Below are positions 1 through 9,364 of a DNA stretch of 64,000 bases, piece after piece (position 1 is the stretch's first letter; each line of letters starts with the position of its first letter). Under the pieces are notes generated by a model. It was not told the origin of the DNA, ran no database searches, and was given only the letters and a program-made list of their open reading frames with translations. The stretch is from Larkinella rosea. GTDB lineage: Bacteria > Bacteroidota > Bacteroidia > Cytophagales > Spirosomataceae. The position numbers and the translations under genes were made by a program. The DNA lies in contig NZ_RQJO01000007.1 of the NCBI RefSeq assembly GCF_003858635.1, forward strand, positions 125,941 through 189,940, given 5' to 3'.

Positions 1-1558
1 GCGAGGGGGGCTGTAGTGTGACCAAAACGATCAGTGTGGTGGTCAACCCCTTGCCGGTGGTGAGCAATGTGTCGGCCAGCACGCTGTGCAGCAGTGGGGT
101 GGCGTCGATCCAGCTGACATCCTCGGGGGGTGGCAGCTATGGGTGGAAGGGTCCCAATGGCTACAGCAGCACTCTTCAGAACCCGGTGCTTGCCAATGCC
201 ACGAGCTTGAATAGTGGCAGTTATACGGTGGTGGTGACCAACGCCAGCGGGTGCAGTGCCGTGCAGGTAGTGGCGGTGAATGTAGGCACCTGTGGGGTGG
301 GGTGTACTCTGAATGCGAGTGTGGTGTCCTCGGTGAGTGCGGTGTGTGCGGGGGGCAGTGTGACGCTGACGGCCACCCCCTCGGGGAATGTAGGCAGTGT
401 AACGTATCAGTGGAGTGGTCCTAACCTGAGTGGCACCAGCGGCAGCAGTGTGACGGCGGGCAGTCTGAGCACGACCAGCACGTTTACGGTGGTGGTCAGC
501 GAGGGGAGCTGTAGTGTGACCAAAACGATCAGTGTGGTGGTCAACCCCTTGCCGGTGGTGAGCAATGTGTCGGCCAGCACGCTGTGCAGCAGTGGGGTGG
601 CGTCGATCCAGCTGACATCCTCGGGGGGGGGCAGCTATGGGTGGAAGGGTCCCAATGGCTACAGCAGCACTCTTCAGAACCCGGTGATCAGTAATGCCAC
701 GAGCTTGAATAGTGGCAGTTATACGGTGGTGGTGACCAACGCCAGCGGGTGCAGTGCCGTGCAGGTAGTGGCGGTGAATGTAGGCACCTGTGGGGTGGGG
801 TGTACTCTGAATGCGAGTGTGGTATCCTCAGTGAGTGCGGTGTGTGCGGGAGGCAGTGTGACGCTGACGGCCACCCCCTCGGGCAATACCGGAGCGGTGA
901 GTTATCAATGGAGTGGTCCTAACCTGAGTGGCACCAGCGGCAGCAGTGTCACGGCGGGCAGTCTGAGCACGACCAGCACGTTTACGGTGGTGGTCAGCGA
1001 GGGGAGCTGTAGTGTGACCAAAACGATCAGTGTGGTGGTCAACCCCTTGCCGGTGGTGAGCAATGTATCGGCCAGCACGCTGTGCAGCAGTGGGGTAGCG
1101 TCGATCCAGCTGACATCCTCGGGAGGGGGCAGCTATGGGTGGAAGGGCCCCAATGGCTACAGCAGCACTCTTCAGAACCCGGTGCTTGCCAATGCCACGA
1201 GCTTGAATAGTGGCAGTTATACGGTGGTGGTGACCAACGCCAGCGGGTGCAGTACGGCTCAGACGACCAGTGTGAATGTGGGGGTTTGTGGGGTGGGGTG
1301 TAATCTGAACGCAAGTGTGGTATCCTCGGTGAGTGCGGTGTGTGCGGGAGGCAGTGTGACGCTGACGGCCACCCCCTCGGGGAATGTAGGCAGTGTAACG
1401 TATCAGTGGAGTGGTCCTAACCTGAGTGGCACCAGCGGCAGCAGTGTCACGGCGGGCAGTCTGAGCACGACCAGCACGTTCACGGTGGTGGTCAGCGAGG
1501 GAGGCTGTAGTGTGACCAAAACGATCAGTGTGGTGGTCAACCCCTTACCGGTGGTGGT
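1..1558 (+). repeat. 498-bp in-frame tandem repeats inside the adhesin gene
   Basis: The string GTAGTGTGACCAAAACGATC begins at 13, 511, 1009 and 1507, giving a constant period of 498 bp, which is 166 codons. Copies are nearly identical at the nucleotide level, including synonymous positions, and the array runs out of the window on the left. Copies differ in a few patches, for example SGNVGSVTYQ versus SGNTGAVSYQ, and the last full copy has a different linker (CSTAQTTSVNVG). After 1558 identity stops abruptly. Confidence 0.95.
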
Positions 1559-4500
1559 GGTTGAAACAACTACAAATCCAACCACCTGTTCCGATAGCAA
1601 GGATGGCAGTATTGTTCTTGGAAGTCTTATACCGGATCAGTCTTATGAAATCAGTTATCGTCGAAACAATGGAGAGGTCATAAATCAAACCACCAATGTT
1701 GAAGCAAATGGTCAGATTACACTAACCGCGCTTTCATCCGGTTCATATAGTATCACAGTCACTTCGGGTTCATGTAGTGGTAATCCGGTTACTGCAACAT
1801 TGACAGCCCCTGGTGGGCCAGAAAAACCGCAGCTATCGGTTTCTCCATCCGCAACATCTTGTATTGGAGAAACAATTACCCTGACGGCTAAGGGCGCAGT
1901 TGGAGCCACTTTCCACTGGACAGGCGCGGGATTGTCAGAACAAACCGGTTCTGTAGTAACAGTCAAGCCGACTGCCGTGGCTAGCCAATTCTATTCGGTA
2001 ACGCAAACTGTGAATGGCTGTACGAGTTCGGAATCGGCCAGTGTAATGATAACGGGAGTACAATGTACGACCTGTTCTGCAGAACCGCCGATCCTCTCCT
2101 GTACAATAACCGATATCTGTCCAGGTGACGCCGTGGAGTTAACGGCATCGGATTGCGCCGGAATTATTGTTTGGTCTACTAATGCAACCGGACAAAGCAT
2201 CGTGGTGACTCCCGTTGTTTCGACCACCTATACCGCACAATGTAAATTGGCCAACTGTATTAGCGCACCTTCAAAACCGATTGTCATTAAAGTATCCGAT
2301 CCAAAACCGCCGACCATCATCGCCAACAGTGCCGACGTCTGCATCGGTGGTACAGTGAGTTTAACAGCTACCGGGTGTGAAGGAAAAATAATCTGGTCAA
2401 CGGGGGCTACGGGTTCTATTCTTACGGTTACGCCCCAAGGCTCAACCACCTATTATGCAAACTGTCGTATCCATAATTGCATCAGCGGACCGTCTCAGGG
2501 TATAACCATTCGAACGGGTCCGATTCCTACGCCCCAGGTTTCGAGTACCAATAATACAATATGTCCGGGCGGCAACAGTACACTGACAGTTTCGACTTGC
2601 TCAGGCCAACCTCTTTGGTCGACGGGTGAAACGACGGCAAGCATTGTCGTATCTCCCTCGGAAACAACTTCCTATACCGTTGTTTGTAAACAAGGCGCAT
2701 GCCTGAGTCCGGTATCGAACCCATATACCATTACAGTCGTGAAACCTCAACCACCTCAGGTTGATAGCAATGCTGACGTGGTCTGTCTGGGTGGATCGGT
2801 TCAATTGACGGCAATGGGTTGTTCGGGAACGGTTATCTGGACGCACGGAGCTACGGGTTCAAGCGTTACGGTATCGCCAACCGCGAATACAACGTATCGC
2901 GCAACTTGTGTCGTGAACAGTTGTACGAGCGATCCTTCTCAACCGCTTTCTGTAACCGTTGTAAATCCGGCGGCCCCGATTGTTAAATCTACAAAAACGT
3001 TGATTTGTGCGGGCGAGCCCGTTACATTGACAGCTGAAGGGTGTGGAAGTGGACAGGTCGTCTGGTCGACCGGAGCGACGGGGAATAGCCTGACGGTAAT
3101 GCCTGGATCGACGACCGATTATACGGCGCAATGCAGGGAATACAATTGTACCAGCGTAGCTTCCAATAAAATTACCGTCAATGTTACGAACAGCAATGCA
3201 CCAACACCAACGGTTGTTGCATCGGCTACGTCAATTTGCAAAGATCAACCTGTGACGTTAACCGCAACGGGTTGCGGAGCCGGTATCGTGGTCTGGTCGA
3301 CGGGTGCGACGGGTAGCAGTCTGGTTGTGAATCCAACCCAGACAACGGAATACCATGCCGCCTGTAAAATGAACGAGCAATGCCACGGCAATCCGGCAAA
3401 AGTGACGGTTCAGGTCAATACGCCACCAACCCCGTCAATCCGGGTGTGCAAATGTACGGACGGTCATATTTGTCTGGGCGATGAGATTCGGTTGACGGTA
3501 GCGGGTTGTTCGGGTATTCCACAGTGGTCGAACGGAGCCAACTCAACGAGTATTCTGGTTTCGCCAGCGGAGACGACGGTTTATACCGTAACGTGTCAAA
3601 ATAATCTCTGTACCAGCGCGCCCTCAGAGGCTTATACTGTAGTTGTTAGTACTCCGACTCCGCCGGTTGTTTGGGCGTCGAAAACCGAGATCGAACCGGG
3701 AGAAACCGTGACCTTATCGGCAACGGGTTGCACAGGAGGTCAGATTATCTGGTCGACGGGAGCGACAGGCAGCAGTATTGAAGTAAGCCCGACTACAACA
3801 ACGAGCTATTACGCCCACTGTAAAATTAAAGGGTGTCTGAGTGATCCAACACCGGTTATTGTCAGGATCAAGGGCGAATGCAATGTGCCGGTTCCTGTCG
3901 TATCAGCCTCAACATCAGTCGTGTGTTCTGGCGGTTCAGCAACGTTGCAGGCTACCGGGTGTACAGGCGGTACCGTAGTCTGGTCAAATGGAGCCACCGG
4001 AAGTAGGATTGTGATCACCAACATCACCGGAAACCGGCCTTACACAGCGACTTGTATCGTAAGCGATGTGTGTGCAAGTAGAGCTTCTGCACCGATCAGC
4101 GTATCGGTCATCACGCTCAATCCGCCAACCGTCGCTGCCGACAAACAGGTATTATGTCCCGGTGAAACGGCTCAGTTGACTGCCGTTGGTTGTCCGGGTA
4201 TGATCACCTGGTCGACCGGCGAAACCGGAACCAACATTTCGATTAAACCAGTTGTGACAACTGACTATTGGGCAACCTGCTCCCTCGGGGATTGCATCAG
4301 TGAAAAATCACCGCTCAGCACAGTAAAAATTGGTAGCCCGGTTTCACCAACGATTACGGCCAGCATGACCACCGTCTGTTTCGGTAGCCCCGTTACATTG
4401 ACTGCCGCCGGTTGTGATGGGTATGTAATCTGGTCAAATAATCAGGTAGGTCCGGAAATCATCATTACCCCGGCGCTGTCGGCTACCTATTCCGCAGTGT

Positions 4501-7500
4501 GCTGTACTTCAAGCGCCTGTAAGAGTGGTAAATCGAACGATGTGGTTGTAAAGGTTTATCCCAAAGTGAAAAAACCGCTGGTGGTCAATATCACGAATGA
4601 ATGTCCCTTTGCCACAGCCGATCTGACCAAAGCGTTGAGTAGTTCGGTTGCTCTTACGGGCAGTGTATTTGAATTTTATACCAGTTCAGTTCCCAATTCG
4701 GCCCAGAAAGTAGCCAATCCCAAATCCGTTGAAGCCGGAACTTATTACGTAGTTGAAAAAACGGCAACGGGTTGTTACAGTCTGTCCAGCCAGATTATGG
4801 TCGTCATTATTAATTGTAATGATGTGATATTGTGTACAACCAATCCAGCAACTGTGTCGGCTGGTCCGGATGCGACCATTTGCGCGGCAAAAGATTACAA
4901 ACTGAACGGAAGCATTGGCGGAGCTGCTACCAGCGCAGTCTGGACCAGCAGTGGAACAGGAACGTTTGATAATGCTTCATTGCTGGATGCAACCTATAAA
5001 CCTTCACTGGCTGATGTTCAGGCCGGATTTGTTCACCTGACGTTTACCACGAACGATCCGGACGGAAACGGGCCCTGCAAGGCTGCGCAGGCAAGTTTGA
5101 AACTAACCATCGAAGGCATAAAAATTCAGCCGACGATCGGACAGGTCAACCCGGTCTTGTGTCATGGTGATTCGGTGGTGTTGAGTGCGTTACCGGATGG
5201 GTACAAATATCTCTGGAACACGAAGGCGACAGCGCAGCGCATTCTGGTAAAAACCACTGGTTTGTATTCAGTTCAACTGGTCGATGAAAAAGGATGTACC
5301 TCGATTGCTTCGGAAGCCCTTGCCGTAACGGTCAAGAACCCGATTGAATCGCCGATTGCCCCGATGATGGCCCGCAATGCCTGCCCGGCTCATACTGTCG
5401 ATTTGACAAAACTGATTGAAAACGATCCGTTTACGCCCGGTGGTGTGTTTGAATTCCACATTGAAGACAATCCGGCTTCACCGATTGTCATGCGGCCGGA
5501 TTCGGTGGGACATGGTATGTTCTTTGCCTTTGAACGGAGCGGTTCGGGCTGCTACAGTCCTTCAACCATGATCGATGTGGCCATCTTTGATTGTGACAAG
5601 GATACCTGCCAGTCAGATTTGTATGTGACTTATTCGGTGGATAAGAAGAATCCGAAAGTAGGTGATACCATTACATTCAGCGTAAAACTGGGGAACAAAG
5701 GCGAGTGTACGGCGACTCACAGTGATATTCGGATTATTCTGCCGTCGGGGCTGGAATTAGTATCGCCGGGTAATCTGATAGTCGATGCGCACGGACACCT
5801 GGGGGCCTGGATTACCACCCTTGCCAAAAATGAGGAAATATCCTACTATTATACGGCGCGGGTCCTGACCAAAGGACCGATCGTCAATCTGGTAGAAATA
5901 ACGTACCTCGATCAGACCGATCCGATTTTGTCGAACAACAAAGCCACAGTTACGATCGAAGACAGTACGGTAACGCAATCGATGATGGTCGGGGTGGCGA
6001 AAGCACTCAAAGGCGTCCGGCACAAGGAAGAAAGCCTGTTTGAGTTTACCTACGACATTGCCTTAACCAATTACAGTGACCAGGATGCGACCGATGTGCA
6101 GGTTTCGGACGATGTGCAGTCGGTGTTTGACCCCCACGTCATCGAGTCAGTTTCGACATCGGTAGGGAAGGCATCAACCCTGAAATTAAATCCGGGCTAT
6201 TCGGGCTGGGTTGGGAATATCCAGTTGCTTACGGCCGGAAGTGTTTTAAAAGCCGGTATGACGGAACACATTCTGCTGAAGGTCAATGTCCGACTGCATC
6301 CGGATGGCAGCCTCACGAAGACGTTCAATAACCAGGCTTATTTGCTGGCTACATTGAATGGTTTGGCAATCAATGATGCCTCGACAAATGGTAGTAAGCC
6401 TGATCCGGACAACGACGGTAATCCAAACAACAACAGCGAGCCAACTCCGGCTAAATTCGACTCCGCGCCACCTTCGGAAATTGGTGTCGCCCTGGCAGTA
6501 GCGAAGATTGAAGAAAAAGCCGACAGCAGCTACAACGTCACCTTGCAGGTAACGGTTAAAAATTACGGGAAAACCGATCTGAAACAGGTTCAGTTATCGG
6601 ATAGCCTGGTGGCGGGTCTGGTGGCACCGGTTGCTTACAGCGTTGTCAGTGCACCGGTTGTTGGAACGAACAGCACGCTGAAACCGAATCCCAACTACAA
6701 CGGAAGCGATTTATCAAGCCTGCTGGATGGCGCCAACAGCTCGTTGGCGGTCGGTGCATCGGATACGGTTTTGGTGACGATCAATGTCAAACCAAACAGC
6801 CAGCCCGGGCCTTTCTATACGCAGGTAATCGGAACGGGTATCCACAATGACACCCTTGTGACCGATCTATCGAATAACGGTTTCAACCCGGCTCCGCTGG
6901 GCAGCATACCGACCGGTTTCCGATTCGATTTGCCGCCGTCGCTGCTGGGTGTGGCCAAATCGATCAGCAAGCTGGAAGATCTGGGACTGGGGGTATACAA
7001 CGTTACGTATACAATTAAGGTGAGCAACCTCGGTTCTGATGACCTGAAACAGGTTCAGGTGATGGATAATCTGACTGATACCTTTGGAAACGATGTGTTG
7101 ATTGGCCCGAACAAACCCGTGTTGACGGCTGATGCCGGTTTGACGGTTGATACGACCTACACAGGCCAGGGTATGCTGACCAATCTGCTGATTGATTCCC
7201 TAAGTACCTTGCCCAAATACACCTCACGGAATATCAATCTGACCGTTCGGGTCGATGTACGCAACAGTTCGAAAACCGTCTTCCAGAATAGTGCGATCGG
7301 TACGGCCATGACGCTGGATGGCAGTACGATGTTGACCGATACATCGACGGCTGGTTCCAATGTCGATCCGGACAATGACCTCGATCCCCGGAATAACAGC
7401 ACTCCAACGGGTGTAACGCTGCTTGGTTTGCCGGTGAAACCAAACATTGGGGTGGCTATGGCCGTGAAAGACACGGCTCGCCAGGCGGATGGCAGCTACA

Positions 7501-8219
7501 ACGTGACCTATCAGGTGATTGTTAAAAACTACGGTTTGACCGACTTCTCGAATGTCCAGTTGACCGACAAACTGGCGGAGGTATTCAATGCCACGACGGG
7601 GGCCAGCTTTAGCCTGAATGGTACACCGGTTATTTCGGCCGGAAGTCAGCTTCAGATCAGCCCGACGTATAACGGAGATACTGATCCGGAATTACTGGCT
7701 GCGGGAAGCAGACTGGCAGCCGGGAAAAGTGACACTTTGGTGCTAACGCTGAATGTGAAAACCGATGGTCGGACCACGCCGTATCTCAGTACCCTGTACG
7801 CAAAAGCCACCGCGGGTTCCGATACGGTCAGCGATGTGTCGACGGATGGTTTTGAACCGGATCTGAACGGAAATAACGATCCGACCGAATCCGATGAAAG
7901 CGTCGCGACGCCCCTCAGCTTCAACCGAAATGCCGACGACGTAATCATACCGGAAGGGTTCTCGCCCAACGGAGATAACATCAATGATTTATTTATCATC
8001 CGTAATACGGGCGGTGCCACAGTAATGCTGGAAGTATTCAATCGGTGGGGAAATACGGTTTACCGCAACCACGATTACAGGAACGACTGGGACGGTACCA
8101 CCAACACCGGCGTGCGAATCGGTTCCAGTTCCAAAGGACTGCCCGATGGTACTTATTTCTACATCGTCGAGTTGAGCGACGGTCGCAAGTTTATTCGATA
8201 CATGACAATTAATCGCTAA
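3..8219 (+). CDS. Giant repetitive T9SS type B adhesin (5' end outside window)
   Basis: The frame is open to the left window edge, so the start and signal peptide are missing and at least 2,738 residues are visible. Order of parts: about three exact-length 166-residue repeats (bases 1-1558) rich in Ser, Gly, Val and Thr; a divergent Ig/PKD-like stretch; 11 Ig-like modules of about 75 residues (bases about 2060-4560), each with a Cys near a PGGxVTLTA-like strand, a WSTGATG-like turn and paired Cys; further PKD-like modules; four or five DUF11-like modules (about 5600-7900) with the recurring pattern 'NYGxTDLxxVQLSD'; and a C-terminal gliding-motility-associated domain containing EGFSPNGDNINDLF and FNRWGNTVY. 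That tail is the T9SS type B sorting signal (CHU_C family). By family knowledge such proteins are exported by T9SS and anchored or released at the cell surface; an adhesin role is inferred from repeat architecture, as for SprB. It is followed 4 bp later by its likely SprF partner. Confidence 0.93.
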   Translation, partial: EGGCSVTKTISVVVNPLPVVSNVSASTLCSSGVASIQLTSSGGGSYGWKGPNGYSSTLQNPVLANATSLNSGSYTVVVTNASGCSAVQVVAVNVGTCGVGCTLNASVVSSVSAVCAGGSVTLTATPSGNVGSVTYQWSGPNLSGTSGSSVTAGSLSTTSTFTVVVSEGSCSVTKTISVVVNPLPVVSNVSASTLCSSGVASIQLTSSGGGSYGWKGPNGYSSTLQNPVISNATSLNSGSYTVVVTNASGCSAVQVVAVNVGTCGVGCTLNASVVSSVSAVCAGGSVTLTATPSGNTGAVSYQWSGPNLSGTSGSSVTAGSLSTTSTFTVVVSEGSCSVTKTISVVVNPLPVVSNVSASTLCSSGVASIQLTSSGGGSYGWKGPNGYSSTLQNPVLANATSLNSGSYTVVVTNASGCSTAQTTSVNVGVCGVGCNLNASVVSSVSAVCAGGSVTLTATPSGNVGSVTYQWSGPNLSGTSGSSVTAGSLSTTSTFTVVVSEGGCSVTKTISVVVNPLPVVVVETTTNPTTCSDSKDGSIVLGSLIPDQSYEISYRRNNGEVINQTTNVEANGQITLTALSSGSYSITVTSGSCSGNPVTATLTAPGGPEKPQLSVSPSATSCIGETITLTAKGAVGATFHWTGAGLSEQTGSVVTVKPTAVASQFYSVTQTVNGCTSSESASVMITGVQCTTCSAEPPILSCTITDICPGDAVELTASDCAGIIVWSTNATGQSIVVTPVVSTTYTAQCKLANCISAPSKPIVIKVSDPKPPTIIANSADVCIGGTVSLTATGCEGKIIWSTGATGSILTVTPQGSTTYYANCRIHNCISGPSQGITIRTGPIPTPQVSSTNNTICPGGNSTLTVSTCSGQPLWSTGETTASIVVSPSETTSYTVVCKQGACLSPVSNPYTITVVKPQPPQVDSNADVVCLGGSVQLTAMGCSGTVIWTHGATGSSVTVSPTANTTYRATCVVNSCTSDPSQPLSVTVVNPAAPIVKSTKTLICAGEPVTLTAEGCGSGQVVWSTGATGNSLTVMPGSTTDYTAQCREYNCTSVASNKITVNVTNSNAPTPTVVASATSICKDQPVTLTATGCGAGIVVWSTGATGSSLVVNPTQTTEYHAACKMNEQCHGNPAKVTVQVNTPPTPSIRVCKCTDGHICLGDEIRLTVAGCSGIPQWSNGANSTSILVSPAETTVYTVTCQNNLCTSAPSEAYTVVVSTPTPPVVWASKTEIEPGETVTLSATGCTGGQIIWSTGATGSSIEVSPTTTTSYYAHCKIKGCLSDPTPVIVRIKGECNVPVPVVSASTSVVCSGGSATLQATGCTGGTVVWSNGATGSRIVITNITGNRPYTATCIVSDVCASRASAPISVSVITLNPPTVAADKQVLCPGETAQLTAVGCPGMITWSTGETGTNISIKPVVTTDYWATCSLGDCISEKSPLSTVKIGSPVSPTITASMTTVCFGSPVTLTAAGCDGYVIWSNNQVGPEIIITPALSATYSAVCCTSSACKSGKSNDVVVKVYPKVKKPLVVNITNECPFATADLTKALSSSVALTGSVFEFYTSSVPNSAQKVANPKSVEAGTYYVVEKTATGCYSLSSQIMVVIINCNDVILCTTNPATVSAGPDATICAAKDYKLNGSIGGAATSAVWTSSGTGTFDNASLLDATYKPSLADVQAGFVHLTFTTNDPDGNGPCKAAQASLKLTIEGIKIQPTIGQVNPVLCHGDSVVLSALPDGYKYLWNTKATAQRILVKTTGLYSVQLVDEKGCTSIASEALAVTVKNPIESPIAPMMARNACPAHTVDLTKLIENDPFTPGGVFEFHIEDNPASPIVMRPDSVGHGMFFAFERSGSGCYSPSTMIDVAIFDCDKDTCQSDLYVTYSVDKKNPKVGDTITFSVKLGNKGECTATHSDIRIILPSGLELVSPGNLIVDAHGHLGAWITTLAKNEEISYYYTARVLTKGPIVNLVEITYLDQTDPILSNNKATVTIEDSTVTQSMMVGVAKALKGVRHKEESLFEFTYDIALTNYSDQDATDVQVSDDVQSVFDPHVIESVSTSVGKASTLKLNPGYSGWVGNIQLLTAGSVLKAGMTEHILLKVNVRLHPDGSLTKTFNNQAYLLATLNGLAINDASTNGSKPDPDNDGNPNNNSEPTPAKFDSAPPSEIGVALAVAKIEEKADSSYNVTLQVTVKNYGKTDLKQVQLSDSLVAGLVAPVAYSVVSAPVVGTNSTLKPNPNYNGSDLSSLLDGANSSLAVGASDTVLVTINVKPNSQPGPFYTQVIGTGIHNDTLVTDLSNNGFNPAPLGSIPTGFRFDLPPSLLGVAKSISKLEDLGLGVYNVTYTIKVSNLGSDDLKQVQVMDNLTDTFGNDVLIGPNKPVLTADAGLTVDTTYTGQGMLTNLLIDSLSTLPKYTSRNINLTVRVDVRNSSKTVFQNSAIGTAMTLDGSTMLTDTSTAGSNVDPDNDLDPRNNSTPTGVTLLGLPVKPNIGVAMAVKDTARQADGSYNVTYQVIVKNYGLTDFSNVQLTDKLAEVFNATTGASFSLNGTPVISAGSQLQISPTYNGDTDPELLAAGSRLAAGKSDTLVLTLNVKTDGRTTPYLSTLYAKATAGSDTVSDVSTDGFEPDLNGNNDPTESDESVATPLSFNRNADDVIIPEGFSPNGDNINDLFIIRNTGGATVMLEVFNRWGNTVYRNHDYRNDWDGTTNTGVRIGSSSKGLPDGTYFYIVELSDGRKFIRYMTINR

Positions 8220-8223
8220 AAAA

Positions 8224-9213
8224 ATGATACGGAGCAGTACCAGAAAGTTTGGAAAAGTAGCGTTGCTGCTGATCGGGTTGGTCGGTGGGGGACGGGCCTG
8301 GGCGCAGCAGGATCACATGTTCTCGCAGTATATGTTCAATATGATGGCGATGAATCCGGCGTATGCCGGAAGTCGGGATGTGCTGAGCATGACGGCTTTG
8401 TACCGAAATCAATGGGGCGGTATCGAAGGAGCACCGCAGACCACCACATTTACCATTGACATGCCCGTCAACCGGGAGCGGATCGGGCTTGGGTTGCAAC
8501 TGTTCAACGACCGGATCGGCGAGTACAATACGACGGGGGCGTATGCTTCCTATGCCTTTCGGATCAAAGTGGGAAGCCGTTCCACGTTGGGGTTGGGCCT
8601 GCAGGCCGGCGCCAGCAGTTTCCAGGCCGATCTGCTCAAAGTTCGAACGGATCAGGGCGGTGATCCGGCTTTTTCGCAGAACATTTCCAAAATCCTGCCC
8701 AATTTCGGAACCGGTATTTACCTGAGCAACGACAAAACCTACATTGGCATTTCGGTGCCGCAGTTGATCAAGAACAAACTTACTGACTATGACTCGGGCG
8801 TTCAACGGGCCACACAACGGCGCCATGCCTACGCGATGGCAGGTTTTGTGGTGCGATTAAGTCCGGTTTTGAAATTGAAACCTTCGACACTGGTGAAATA
8901 CGTGGAAGGCGCACCCCTGGGAATCGACGGAAATCTAAATTTGTGGATCGCCGATCGGATAGCGGTCGGCGTTTCCTACCGACGTAATCAGTTTAACAGT
9001 TACGAAAGTGCCCTGATGAATGGAAAAGTGTACGATCAGGATGCCATTGTCGGCATTGTGGAGGTCCAGTTGTCGGATCAGATTCGTTTGGGTTATGCGT
9101 ATGATCAGATGCTGAACAAATTGCAGACATTCAAACTGCCATCCCACGAAATCATGCTTCGCTATGAACTGGGCTTTGGTAAAAACAAGATTCTGACACC
9201 CCGCTACTTCTGA
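8224..9213 (+). CDS. PorP/SprF family type IX secretion system membrane protein
   Basis: A 329-residue outer-membrane protein. It has an N-terminal signal peptide (hydrophobic LLLIGLVGGG, cleavage near AWAQQ) followed by the family signature QDHMFSQYMFNMMAMNPAYA, and then beta-strand-rich sequence ending in an aromatic residue (TPRYF). PorP/SprF proteins are T9SS outer-membrane components; SprF of Flavobacterium johnsoniae is required for secretion of the adhesin SprB. The start lies 4 bp after the stop of the giant type B adhesin, so the two are almost certainly one transcript and a cargo/partner pair. Family assignment is firm; the cargo pairing is inference from context. Confidence 0.92.
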   Translation: MIRSSTRKFGKVALLLIGLVGGGRAWAQQDHMFSQYMFNMMAMNPAYAGSRDVLSMTALYRNQWGGIEGAPQTTTFTIDMPVNRERIGLGLQLFNDRIGEYNTTGAYASYAFRIKVGSRSTLGLGLQAGASSFQADLLKVRTDQGGDPAFSQNISKILPNFGTGIYLSNDKTYIGISVPQLIKNKLTDYDSGVQRATQRRHAYAMAGFVVRLSPVLKLKPSTLVKYVEGAPLGIDGNLNLWIADRIAVGVSYRRNQFNSYESALMNGKVYDQDAIVGIVEVQLSDQIRLGYAYDQMLNKLQTFKLPSHEIMLRYELGFGKNKILTPRYF

Positions 9214-9224
9214 GTTGTATCGAG

Positions 9225-9312
9225 AAAACCGTTCCGGTCCGGGGTTAGAAATCCCGGCTCATCGACTGTGGATTTTACCGCGGTTGGTAACGTGATCAGG
9301 ACCGGTTTTTTG
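9225..9312 (+). terminator. Probable terminator hairpin after the first porP/sprF gene
   Basis: The arms AAAACCG(ttc)CGGTCC and GGACCGGTTTTTT flank a long loop that contains smaller GC-rich stems; the right arm ends in a T run. It fits the 151-bp gap between the two genes and would separate adhesin-sprF expression from the PorE-like gene. Confidence 0.5.
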
Positions 9313-9364
9313 TCGGATCGGGAGAAATCCTGATTCACCATCATCCCAAAATTAAGCCCGAAAT

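Noticed and set aside
1-1558. Tandem repeat array as a possible CRISPR
   Set aside because: Units are 498 bp, adjoining, in frame and coding; there are no short repeats with unique spacers and no cas genes.
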